Below are positions 10,668 through 20,000 of a DNA stretch of 64,000 bases, in pieces. This DNA is from Otis tarda (taxonomy: Eukaryota; Chordata; Aves; Otidiformes; Otididae). The stretch is taken from contig CM048555.1 in the NCBI GenBank assembly GCA_026413225.1, forward strand, positions 79,615,785 through 79,679,784. Direction: 5' to 3'. The notes beneath the pieces are model-generated. The model ran no database searches and was not told the DNA's origin. It saw only the letters and a program-made list of their open reading frames with translations. The position numbers and the translations under genes are program-made. Each line of letters opens with the position of its first letter. Positions within the stretch are counted from its first letter, which is position 1.

Positions 10668-11462
10668 CTATTTCTGCAATCGAGCGTACACCAGAAACGC
10701 CACAGCTGAAATCACAGCGATGCCCACAGCCGGCAGGATGTACGGCAGGGACGGTCCGTTGCTGTCCCCAGGGGGGACTTCGGCCTGAGATGAGCTGGTC
10801 GCAGCGCCACGGCTCCTGCTTGAGTCAAAAACTTGAGGGTTTCCAGGGGAAACGGCTCTGTCTGGGAAGTCGCTGCCTGCCTCGAGCTGGGTGCTGGGAT
10901 AGCGGTCCACGCGGACCTCGTGGGTGCCCAAGGAGGTGCTCTCCCAGCTCGGAGGAGGACAGGAGTCTCTGCTTGCTCCAGCTGCGTGCTCTTCCCTGGG
11001 GTCTTCACGAGCCGCTGGAGCCGGGCGTCCTGAGGAGACTCTGTGGAGCGTTTCTCCCGAGCTCGAGCTATCCGTGCTCACCATGAGCGGGTCGCTCCTG
11101 AAGGTGAGGCTATCGGACACCCTGGAATTGCGGCTGCTGAGCCCCCAGGAGTCCAGGCAACCGCCAGCCGCCCCTGGGCTCTCCCTAGCCGTGGAGAGGA
11201 GGACGCCCGGCTTGCTGAGCTCCGCATCTCCCTCCACGTTGCTGCGAGGCGCCCAGATGCTGGTGGCACAGCTGACTCGGGAGGCCGTCCTCCCAGCTTT
11301 GCCTTCAGAGCTTCCCGCAACAGCCAGGAGAGGTTCCGCCGAGGCCGGGAGCACCTTTGGGAGACAACGAGAGGGGTTGGGTGCCGCGGGGAGCGCCCGT
11401 TTGGCCTGGTCTCGGGCACCTCCATCACGGGACGAGGCCGCTTCAGCGCTCAACCACCGCAT
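10668..11462 (-). CDS. MAVS: MAVS terminal exon with transmembrane anchor
   Basis: Residues 318-581, ending in TAG at 10670-10668. ELSKPGV matches human exactly. The next segment, GGCLDSWGLSS, aligns with the human pLxIS region (GCFEDLAIS), but leucine is replaced by tryptophan and isoleucine by leucine. The last 26 residues (LPYILPAVGIAVISAVAFLV then YARLQK) are a hydrophobic helix with a short basic tail, the outer-membrane anchor. The acceptor is placed at GGAG|ATGCGG by phase and could be a few codons upstream. Confidence 0.85.
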   Translation of the reverse strand: MRWLSAEAASSRDGGARDQAKRALPAAPNPSRCLPKVLPASAEPLLAVAGSSEGKAGRTASRVSCATSIWAPRSNVEGDAELSKPGVLLSTARESPGAAGGCLDSWGLSSRNSRVSDSLTFRSDPLMVSTDSSSSGETLHRVSSGRPAPAAREDPREEHAAGASRDSCPPPSWESTSLGTHEVRVDRYPSTQLEAGSDFPDRAVSPGNPQVFDSSRSRGAATSSSQAEVPPGDSNGPSLPYILPAVGIAVISAVAFLVYARLQK

Positions 11463-14458
11463 CTCCAGCCAGCCGCTAACAGCAAGGGTGGGTCACAGGT
11501 AACTCCCAGGGCTGGGAGAGCGTCCGGGCTCCAGGAGGGAATTTGGGATTCAGTGGGGAGATACGAGAAAGAGGGAGAGACAAGCAGCAAGGAGAGGGAT
11601 GGAAAGAGGCAGCTGGAAGCCAGGAGACTGGCTGGCAAGTCAGGAAGGGGAAATAAGGAGTGAAAGCCGGCCAAACTTGGCTCCCTTCTGCCGTGCTCCA
11701 AAACACAGCGCCCCTGACCGACGCTGAACAAACCCCCCATCAGCTCGAAATCTTACACTGCAGCGCAAAACCTCCCGACCAGGGGGACTTTGCAAGGATC
11801 TGAATGAAACATTAAGTGGCAACGGGTAAAGTCACCTACTTTCTCCTCTGGCGGCACAGAGGGGGTGCTGCTGGCCATCTCCGCCGCGGGCAGTTTCTTC
11901 TCTTGTACAGGAGGCTTCAGCGAGGTGTCACAAGACGGGGCAGCGTCTTTGGGCGCAGGGGTGGCAACCAGGGTAGTTGTTTCCATCCAAGTGTCTGTCA
12001 CGGAGAAAACAAAGTGTCTTGTCTTCATCAGGAGACCTAAGAGGCGAGTTTTGCTCTTCCCCAAGGACACTACCACAGCATACTCCCATTTCCACAGCAG
12101 GTAGCATGCCTGCCTTCACAAATTCTCATCTTTTTCCCCACAAATCCGTGTTCGCTTGCACAGCAGCAGAGACCGCAGCCCGGTGCGTCATCCTCGGGTG
12201 ACAACAGCACAGAGAGCGGTTCTCCACGCCTCCGTGAGTGCTGATGGGCTGCAGAGGCAGACACAACCTTGGGCTGCCCTGCACCAACAGCCACAGCCAC
12301 CACCGCTCTTTGGGAGGGTCCCCACGGCCTCGCGGCGGGGCCCTACGCCACGCCTGCACCTCCTCTGCCTCTCTCCATCCTCACTGTCACACAGGAAGGG
12401 CACCCAGCTTGGAAAAGAAACCCACCTGCATCTCCTCCGCGCTCTCCCAGCATCCCGACCCGTTTCTGCTCGGCATCGAACTGCTGCTGTATGAGGAGGG
12501 GGCTGCGCACATCCACAAGGCTGCCTGGGGGCTCGCCGTGCTCAGAGCCAGGCACAGCCTGCTTTTTTGGCACTGAGTTCGGGGGCCGCGGTGCCCCGCT
12601 GCGAGCGGCGTCCTCCAACCTCGGTGGGGACTCAGTGGAGACGTAGAAATTCTCTTCGGGCTCGTTCCTGGGCTGCTCGGGGCTTCGAGCGGTGCCCTGC
12701 ATCCTTCGGCGGAAGAGACCTGCGCAGGCCCAAGCCCGGCGCGCCACGCTGCAGGTGGTTGGCGTTCCCGAAACACCCGTTATCCACGCAGACGGGGTGC
12801 TGCTGGCGGCTCAGCCAGTCCCGGCCCCGCTCCGGGGGCACGGCCGACGGCACGGCCACGCCGGCTGCACCGGGAGTCCCCGCTGTCGCCCGCGCAGCCT
12901 CGACGGGGTGCGGGAGGTGCCCCTCTCCGCCGTGCCCCTCGCTCACTCCATCACAGACAACGTTCCCAGGCAGAAGGGGCCGGGGACTCTCTTGCTCCAG
13001 GAGGTTTTTGGGGAGCTGGAAGGAAACGAGCTGTGTTACATCGCTGTGCCAGGATGAAGGGGTCTGGGACCACTGGGGTACCCCAAACTTTGACCCATGT
13101 GAGCCTCACGATCAGGGGAGGTCTGTCCTTGGCACCCACCGCACAGCTCGCAGGAGGTCTGCCTGGGATCTGCGAGCCCAGACTAACAGAGCAGACCCCG
13201 CACCCCATCTGTGGGGTGAACCAGGAGAGGGGAGCAGTTATAGGGCCGTACGTAGGCTATCAGATGCCAAACGCAGCAAGCATGCAGCAGAGATCTGCAA
13301 TAAGAGCCTGCCTGGGGTGTCCCTCAACAAGCCCAGCCCTTCCACGGGCTCCTCACGCCCCACAGCACCAACGCTCTGGTCCAAAATGGACCTTTGTGTC
13401 CCCTGTGTCTGACGCGTGCCCCACTCACCGATTCCTGCACCGGGGCCCTGGCGTCCAGGTCTGTGCTCGTGGTGGCGGCAGCATCGGGCAGGACAGGTGG
13501 ACAGCCACCGGCGGGCAGATCTCGGCACGGTCGCTCAGCCAGCGGGGTGCCTGGAGCAGGATTTGGCCCTGGGGAAGGCGTCTGGGCACTGACGGAGGAG
13601 ACGGCGGGACAGGCACCGCTGGCTGCAGGAGGAGAGGAGGCTGCGGCAGGAGCTGGGGGACCTGGAGGAGCCAAGGCAGTTTGTGAGCAGGGATGATGAG
13701 GGAAAATTTGAGGAGACAGAGGATGAGCGCAGGGCCGAGGCAAACCCTTGCGTGCCCCTGCTCTGTCCCATCGGCCAAGCCTGCAGCACCCCTTAATTCA
13801 CCTTTCCATTTCCCCTCACGCGAGATACCCGGCCCACCGCCAAGCTGAGTGGCTTCAAACAAGGACCCCGCCATCCCCAGCCACGTCACCGGGGTGAGGG
13901 ACATCCCTGGGGACGGTCACAGACACCTCCAGGCGCCTGGAAACCCGGGGCAGGGAGCGAGGACAGCTCTTCGGCAGGTACCAGGAGATACGGTTTGGGT
14001 CCCCGTCTCCACCAGCCCACCCCGGGGCGGCACGCAGGGACAACGAGGCTACGTACGGACTAGCCAGGAGTCGTACACGTGCTGCAGCTCGTCGGCCAGG
14101 TGCCCCGCGTTGTTGTGGCGCAGCGCGTCGATGAGATCCGGTACCCAGCCCTGCCGGCACTTCAGGTGCTGGTAAAACTTGTAGACGGTCGCCTGGCTCC
14201 CTCGCGTTTCCTCTCGGGCGTGAAGTTCATCCTAAACAAAACACACAGTGGATCTAAGAGAGAATCTGGCTTAGAGGTAAAGCAGCTTAAGATATACATT
14301 GGGGAAGGAGCTTGGCTGGATTTGGGAAAGCAGGAAATTACCCTGTCAGCGTCGGTCAGGCAGCTCAGGGAATCGGCCAGCGACGCCACACGGATGTTCC
14401 TGAAATTCTTGAGGTTTTTCAAAATGTAGTCGTACACTTTCTCTTCAGCAAAACCCAT
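10668..14458 (-). CDS. MAVS: Mitochondrial antiviral-signalling protein, complete gene (6 coding exons)
   Basis: MAVS (IPS-1/VISA/Cardif) is the outer-mitochondrial-membrane adaptor that receives RIG-I/MDA5 signals through CARD-CARD contacts and recruits TRAFs to activate IRF and NF-kB. Exons on the minus strand are 14458-14342, 14231-14057, 13661-13429, 12696-12426, 11994-11840 and about 11462-10668. All junctions are GT-AG and all phases agree, giving 1746 nt, or 581 aa (human is 540). Residues 1-97 form the CARD, with Gly67-Trp68 at the same positions as in human. PVQES (171-175) and PEENFY (188-193) match TRAF2/3 and TRAF6 motifs. ELSKPGV (398-404) is identical to a human MAVS block. Residues 556-581 are a tail anchor. 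The acceptor of the last exon is the least certain boundary. It is tandem with PANK2, as in mammals. Confidence 0.93.
11840..11994 (-). CDS. MAVS: MAVS linker exon
   Basis: Residues 266-317, acceptor TCCGTGACAG|ACACTT, donor GAAA|GTAGGT. It is Pro/Ser/Thr-rich and disordered-looking, with a second PVQE (294-297) followed by Lys, so a weaker TRAF-like site. A competing donor at 11835 (GTGACT) would break phase with the last exon. Confidence 0.8.
12426..12696 (-). CDS. MAVS: MAVS exon carrying a TRAF6-type motif
   Basis: Residues 176-265, with PEENFY at 188-193 fitting the TRAF6 consensus PxExx(aromatic/acidic); human MAVS has PGENSE and PEENEY. Donor GCAG|GTGGGT is good. The acceptor GATGCAG|GGCACC is chosen by phase; an alternative CAG at 12724-12722 does not keep the frame. 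Confidence 0.78.
13429..13661 (-). CDS. MAVS: MAVS proline-rich exon ending in a TRAF2/3 motif
   Basis: Acceptor CTCCTCCAG|GTCCCC, donor ATCG|GTGAGT. The exon codes for a Pro/Ala/Ser-rich segment, residues 98-175, ending in APVQES, the counterpart of the human PVQET TRAF2/TRAF3 site. The exon boundary falls exactly after the motif. Confidence 0.85.
14057..14231 (-). CDS. MAVS: MAVS exon, CARD second half
   Basis: The acceptor TTTGTTTAG|GATGAA opens residues 40-97. It holds the CARD residues Gly67-Trp68 in CRQGWVPDLI, the positions whose mutation inactivates human MAVS. Donor GTACGT at 14056 was chosen over GTAGCC at 14052 because only the former leaves the single base needed by the next exon. 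Confidence 0.88.
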
Positions 14459-14471
14459 CCCGGCTCAGCAC
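14342..14471 (-). CDS. MAVS: MAVS exon with start codon, CARD first half
   Basis: The acceptor CTCTCCAG at 14473-14472 is preceded by a long (CT)n tract. A 13-base 5' UTR (GTGCTGAGCCGGG) leads to ATG 14458. The exon encodes residues 1-39, starting MGFAEEKVYDYILKNL, close to the human MPFAEDKTYKYI start. The donor is AGG|GTAATT, phase 0. Confidence 0.93.
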
Positions 14472-14500
14472 CTGGAGAGAGAGAGAGAGAGAGAAAGAGA
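14472..14500 (-). promoter_or_regulatory. (CT)n microsatellite forming a MAVS splice acceptor tract
   Basis: The polypyrimidine tract of the intron before the start-codon exon is an almost pure (CT)n run on the gene strand, directly abutting the AG at 14473-14472. Confidence 0.7.
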
Positions 14501-14543
14501 CTTAACCTGAGCGGAGAGTTGCTGGCGCCACTCGGCTTTTCTA

Positions 14544-14592
14544 CGGAATCACAGAACGGTTGGTGTCAGACGGCACCTTAAAGATCAAAAGA
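14544..14592 (-). mobile_element. Short CR1 3' terminal fragment
   Basis: GGAATCACAGAACGGTTGGTG...CACCTTAAAGATCA is the extreme 3' end of a CR1, about 49 bp, diverged, in the first MAVS intron. Confidence 0.7.
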
Positions 14593-14796
14593 TTAAAGCC
14601 AGGAGCTTGGGCTTTTCTGGAGGAGCCTGGCCCCTCGGCCCAGACACTCAGCCTCGCGATGGGCCCGAGGGGAAATCCTTGGGCGGAAAACACGCAGAGA
14701 AAAAACCACTCGGGTTAAAGTTCAACTCTCGACTCTGCTTTCACAAACCTAATTCCCTTCTGCGATTGCCCGGCCTGTATTTATTTATTTATATCC

Positions 14797-14832
14797 TTTT
14801 TTTTTTTTTTCTTCTTTTTTTTTTTTTTTTTT
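14797..14832. repeat. T-rich tract in the MAVS 5' intron
   Basis: A T run interrupted by single Cs, next to a (TTTA)n stretch. Simple sequence only. Confidence 0.9.
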
Positions 14833-14979
14833 GGCAACCGGGTGAATCCCAGGCCAGGCCTCACGACACGCGAGGGCCACGCCGAGGCTGCGATCCTGCT
14901 CTAGGCCTCGGGCCACGCAACTTGTCCCCGATGGATGGGGAAAGCGGTGGAAAAAAGCGGAAATAAAAAAAATAAAATA

Positions 14980-15960
14980 AATAAAAGCGCTTTCTCCCAG
15001 GGAAATGGCAGCCGCTGGGAAATGGACTCCGCCATAGCTTCTCCGCTGAGCCCGCCCACCTCCGCTCGTCGCCGCCGTTGATTGGTCGTCGCGCACGTCC
15101 GTCGCGGTGATAGACAGGCGGTGTGAGGGGAGAAGTGCCCGCCCTCTCTCCTTCCCGGGGAGGCGGGCGGCGGCGCGGGGTCGATACCGGTTGTGGCCTC
15201 ACGGCGGCGGGACGGGAACGGGGGCGGGGGCGGGGGCCTCCCCTCCGTCCCGCCCGCGGAATAGGCCCGCCCTCCACACCGCCAGGGGGCAGCACGGTAA
15301 CGGCAACGCCACACACCCCCCCCCCCCCCCTTCCCGCGGCACCTGGCGGAGGGATCCGGTTGCGGCCGCCCGGCCCCGCCCCGCCGCCACCGCCCCTCCC
15401 CGTCCTCCGCCCCGCCCCGCCCCGGCCCTGTCAGCGGAGCGCGCCCTGCGTGGAGCCCGCACCATGGCGGCGGGAACGGGCGGGCGGCCGAGGGCCGGTA
15501 ACCCCGCGGCGGGGTGCTGAGGGGCGGCGGTGCCTCCCCACACCCCTCACCCTCCCCCCCCCCGCCCCGATTCCTTCCCGACCCACCCCCCCCTCACCCA
15601 AAACGGTTTCCATGGTCGCGGCCGCCCGCCGCGGCGTCGTAACCGGAGCCGGTGGGCGAGAACCGGAGAGAGGGAGAAGGAGAGGAGCGGGGCCCGGCCC
15701 CGCCGCCGCGCCCTCAGGTGAGCGATCGTGCGGCGGGGCCGGGCCCGGGGGCTGGTACCTGAAGGAGGATGCGGGGCGGGGGGGGAGTACGGGGGGGAGG
15801 CGACAGGCGGGGCCTCGCCGAGCGGCACCCACGCGTGTCCGCGGCCTCTGTGTGGGGCCCGGCTTGGGGCCTGCTTCCCGCTCTGCGCCGCCCCACGGGG
15901 AGATGCTGCGAGGCCGGAGCGTTGGAGGGGACGCCCCGTGCTCCCCGTGGGGTCCTGGGG
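14980..15960. promoter_or_regulatory. CpG island, MAVS promoter, possibly bidirectional
   Basis: Dense CpG, GC boxes and no TATA. On the MAVS strand a CCAAT box (about 15080-15084) and a GC box precede CTATGGCGGA, a YY1-like start element near 15035. Facing right, ACCATGGCGGCGGG (15461-15474) is also YY1-like, and the strong donor CCTCAG|GTGAGC lies at 15717/15718. No interferon-response (ISRE) element was recognised. Confidence 0.6.
15464..15717 (+). other. Candidate first exon of a rightward transcript
   Basis: It ends at CCCTCAG|GTGAGC, a near-consensus donor inside the CpG island. Two ATGs are present: 15464 opens a short frame that stops within the exon, and 15612 opens 35 codons plus one base to the donor, Arg/Gly/Ala-rich and without family similarity. 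It may be a 5' UTR exon of a divergent gene or lncRNA. The 5' boundary is approximate and no downstream partner is proven. Confidence 0.35.
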
Positions 15961-16884
15961 CTCTGTGTCCCCTCTTCCCCGTGGGTTTTGGGGCTCTGTG
16001 TCCCCTCTTCCCCGTGCGGTCCTGGGGCTCTGTGTCCCCCCCCTCCCCGTGGGCTCCGAGAGCTGTGTCCCCCCCTCCCCGTGGGTCCTGGGGCGCTGTG
16101 TCCCCCCCTCCCCGTGGGGTCCCGGGGCGCTGTGTCCCCTCTTCCCCGTGGGGTCCCGGGGCGCTGTGTCCCCTCTTCCCCGTGGGGTCCCGGGGCGCTG
16201 TGTCCCCTCCTCCCCGTGGGTTTTGGGGCTCTGTGTCCCCTATTCTTCGTGGGGTCCTGGGGTTCTGTGTCCCCTCTTCCCCGTGGGGTCTGAGGGCTGC
16301 GTGTCCCCTCCTCCCCGTGGGTTTTGGGGCTCTGTGTCCCCTCCTCTCCGTGAGTTTTGGGGCTCTGTGTCCCCTCCTCCCCGTGGGGTGTGAGGGCTGC
16401 GTGTCCCCTCCTCCCCGTGGGCCCCGAGAGCTGTGTCCCCTCTTCCCTGTGGGGTCCTGGGGCTCTGTGTCTCCCCCCTCCCCGTGGGTTTTGGGGCTCT
16501 GTGTCCCCTCCTCCCCGTGGGGTCCCGGGGCTCTGTGTCCCCTCCTCCCCGTGGGCTCTGAGGGCTCTGTGTCCCCTCTTCCCCGTGGGTTTTGGGGCTC
16601 TGTGACCCCTCTTCCCCGTGGGGTCCTGGGGCTCTGTGTGTCCCCCTCCCCGTGGGTTTTGGGGCTCTGTGTCCCCTATTCTTCGTGGGGTTTTGGGGCT
16701 CTGTGTCCCCTCTTCCCCGTGGGATCCTGGGGCTCTGTGTCCCCCCCTCCCCGTGGGGTTTTGGGGCTCTGTGTCCCCTCTTCCCCGTGGGGTTTTGGGG
16801 CTCTGTGTCCCCTCCTCCCCGTGGGGTCCTGGGGCTCTGTGTCCCCCCTCCCCGTGGGGTCCTGGGGCTCTGTGTCCCCTCCTC
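15943..16884. repeat. Large GC-rich minisatellite, about 28 units of 31-34 bp
   Basis: Tandem units share CCCCGTGGG at one end and GGGGCTCTGTGTCCCC in the middle, with variation in a short linker (TTTT, TCCT, TCCC, CTCTGAG). Units near 33 bp leave long frames open on both strands, which are artefacts. The array begins at the edge of the MAVS CpG island. Confidence 0.95.
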
Positions 16885-17027
16885 AGCACTATCTCCACGC
16901 ATCCCAAACTGCCTGCCGGGCTCCGGGCTCTCCCACGCTCGGGTAGGTGCCGTCCTCCCTCCTCGCTTGCTTATTTCTGATCTTGGATGTCATCGGGGTG
17001 GAAAATGTGACAGGAAGGAAGGGAGGG

Positions 17028-17028
<1 letters not shown>

Positions 17029-17058
<30 letters not shown>
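17029..17058. repeat. Poly(T) tract, 30 bp
   Basis: Longest uninterrupted mononucleotide run in the window, about 150 bp right of the minisatellite. Confidence 0.95.
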
Positions 17059-20000
17059 CCTCCTACTAAATATGGGCTGACATTAAAAATCCAAATACTG
17101 TCGTGAAAGGAATCCCAGCCCCCTGTTTGCTGGAAGAGGGGAAAAACCGACGTTTTCTGGCTTTTCGAGATTCCAGCTGGGAAGTTTCGCAAGGAGCGGC
17201 CGGGTCCTTGCCGAGAGCCTCAGGAATTTACTTCGCTTGTTCGCGGGACGCTCTCCGCAGCGTATTCTGCTAAAAAAAAAAAATAAATTAATCATCCCTC
17301 CTCTCCCTGGCCGTGGCCGAGGGGGAGCTTGCTGCCAGCCTGCAGGATGCTTTGACAAATATTTAGGGATTTTTCCTCCCGGGATAAGAAGGAAAAGGGA
17401 TGCTGCAGCCCCGGCAGGAGTTTTTCTTCCTTTTTTTATTTGAATTCCTGTTGCTGCAGCAGCCGGTGGCAGGGAAGGGGTGGGTTCGCATGGAGGATTC
17501 GTGTCTCTGTCCGGAATCGGATGCAAGCTGGTGCCGTTATTCCCACGGTGAGGTTGGGAAACCGGCTCGATGGTGAGGAACGGGGATGGTTTCGGCGCCG
17601 CCAGCTCCCCCGGTGACCAGGGTGTCTGGGGGGGGGGGCACAGACCACAGCTTTACTGGGAATTAGGGGCGCAGCGCGGGAGAGAGTCGGTGTGTGCCGG
17701 GCAGAACACGGGCGCTGCCGCGTTCCCCTTCCACATGTTCCTCCCCATCTCTCTTGGAAAGCTTTTTTTGGGGGAATGTTTGTGGGAAGCTCCGGGGTTT
17801 TTGCTCGATCGTTATAAAACCGGTTGGTTAAAGCGGGAGGGGGATACTGGGAGGCGCTGAGCAGAGACGTTTCCCGTTTCCAGGGGCACCGCTGTCCTGG
17901 CGCTGGTGCGGCTGCATTGTTTTCGGGCCGATGGGAGACATAGCTCTGCTTTTCTGAAATGTCACCCTCAAATAACCGCCGCTTTGTGCGGATCCGTGAG
18001 ATTGGTCCCAGTCCAACGTCAACATCCTTGTGGAAGAGCGGTTTGAATTCCCTCTCTCCCCGTCTCCTCCCGCCGCCGACCTCCATCTGTTCTCCCCCAA
18101 CCCTCCGTGCTGGCGGCGGGGCGGCGGATCCCCGTGCGCCGGGAAGGGCGCGGGGCTTTGCGTGACCTCTGCCGTAACCGCTTTGGGTCGCGCCGTCATG
18201 GTCTGCGCGATGCTTCGAGAGACGCTGGGCAGCACGGGGCGGGTTATTTGGGGTGGAACCGAAAGGGTCGGGAGCGGCGCGGCAGATCCGCGAGCTGCTG
18301 GCTGGTGCTTTATTCTTGGCGTTACGCGAGAAGCAGGTCAGCCCTCACGGCTGCTTGCTGGTCTCGTTCACAAATCGCCTTTTCCTCTTGAAATAAAACA
18401 CATCCCCGGGCTTTCCCGTGGCGGTGGAAATGGTTCGACTGCGGCCGGGTCCCTGAGCATCTCCGAAGCCCGCGGACAGGAAGGAACGCTAGAGCGAAGA
18501 GGTGGGAAACGTCCCCGTTTACGGCAGCGGGCTGATTCATCTCCCTGCTCTTTAACGCTTTCCCTCCTGCCTTCGGTGAGATCCAGCTGGTTTCGCTTCC
18601 AGGCTGGGAGGCCGAGGAGAATTATCCCTGGATCGCAAAACGCTGCTGGGTTTTGCGCACTGCATTTGCGAGGTTATCCAAACGGGATAACCAGAACCAG
18701 AACGAAGGATTAATATTTTATCTGTGGGGTATGAACCGCTGTGCTTAATCGCTGTCTGAAGGGCTTAGGAAGAGATTTACTGATAAGCAAGCGATTCCCA
18801 AATTGTCCAGAATGATTTCTTGCGTCTTCCCGCGGGAGCAGCTGGTCTGGGATATCCCCGGAGGCTGGCCTGATCCCGTTCTTCCTGGCGTCCGTCGCGT
18901 TCGTTAACTGAGTAGGGTGGCTCTCGTCACGACTGCTTTCTTCTCATTAAACTCACGAAATCCACTGGAAACCCTTTTTCTCTGATACAGCCCGGTGCCT
19001 GAAGCTCGCATGCGTAGCCAAAGCTCGTGGGAAACGCGCCCTGCGCTTGGGCGGGCGCCGTCACCGTCACATCCACCCGCCCCACCACGAGCCCGGAGCT
19101 GCCTGCGGTCACACGTAGGGTCCTGTCGCGTTTACGGCGGCCTGGCCGCAGTTTGGATGGTGAAAGTGGAAATAACTGAGCGCGGGTTGCATTTTGGCGT
19201 GTCGATGGCGTAGGAAGTCCTGATGGCTGCTGTAGCAGGCGTGGGGGTTAGAAAATTTTTTTTTTTAAAAACAGAGCGGGTGCTGCTTTTTCCCCAACAC
19301 CCGTCCCTTTTATTCCATGTGCAAACAGATCGCTTGCTCAGGCAACAGCGAGTCCTCTTTATTCCAGGATAATTTGTTGTCCTAATTCCTTCCTGTTGAA
19401 GCAACTCCATTTTGCATGGAATAATTAGCGCTCATTTGGACCCGGGATGGAAAACAAGAGTTCTCCGGCTTCAGAAGAGCAGATGAGAGCGTAACCTCCG
19501 CCTCTCCTGCGTGAGTCAGGTCGTGCCGTGCCATCCCTACTCTGAAGCAAAATTAAAACCTGTACGTGAGACCAAGCACCCCGGGGTGGTAGGAGGAGCA
19601 GGAGATGGAGGTGTCACCGATTTTAAGCCTTCTGCTGCTGCAGGGAGCTGAGGACATCTGTGGTGAGGGGGAAGGGACCACCACCACCTCCTTCCTTCTT
19701 GGCTAACACCAAGGAACGAATAAACAAAAATGTTCCCGGCACGCTGGTGTGGAAAGCTGCTTCTGAGCCGGTCTGGTGTGCTGGTGTGTTCCTGGCGCCC
19801 CGGCCAAATACTTGAGACCTTTTTATTGCCGTAACGAGGACTTCCACATCCTGCTCCGCAGTCTAAGTCGAGCCGCGGCTATTTTCTGGTCCTTCCGGGA
19901 AGGCATCCCTATTCTCCCTTCCTTTGCGTAGTGAAGGGACGCCGGCCAAATTCCTTTCCCTCCCCCCAAAATCCCGGCGTGTTTGAAGAAGGGGAGGTGC

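Noticed and set aside
15943-16884. CRISPR-like array
   Set aside because: Units are contiguous with no unique spacers, and the genome is vertebrate; this is a minisatellite.
15714-16907. 397-codon minus-strand ORF
   Set aside because: The same minisatellite read in reverse; a repetitive GHRAP/GEEGTQSP-type peptide with no splice context.
15123-16946. 607-codon plus-strand ORF
   Set aside because: Most of it is the minisatellite, whose units of about 33 bp keep frames open; the start lies in CpG-island sequence with no family similarity.
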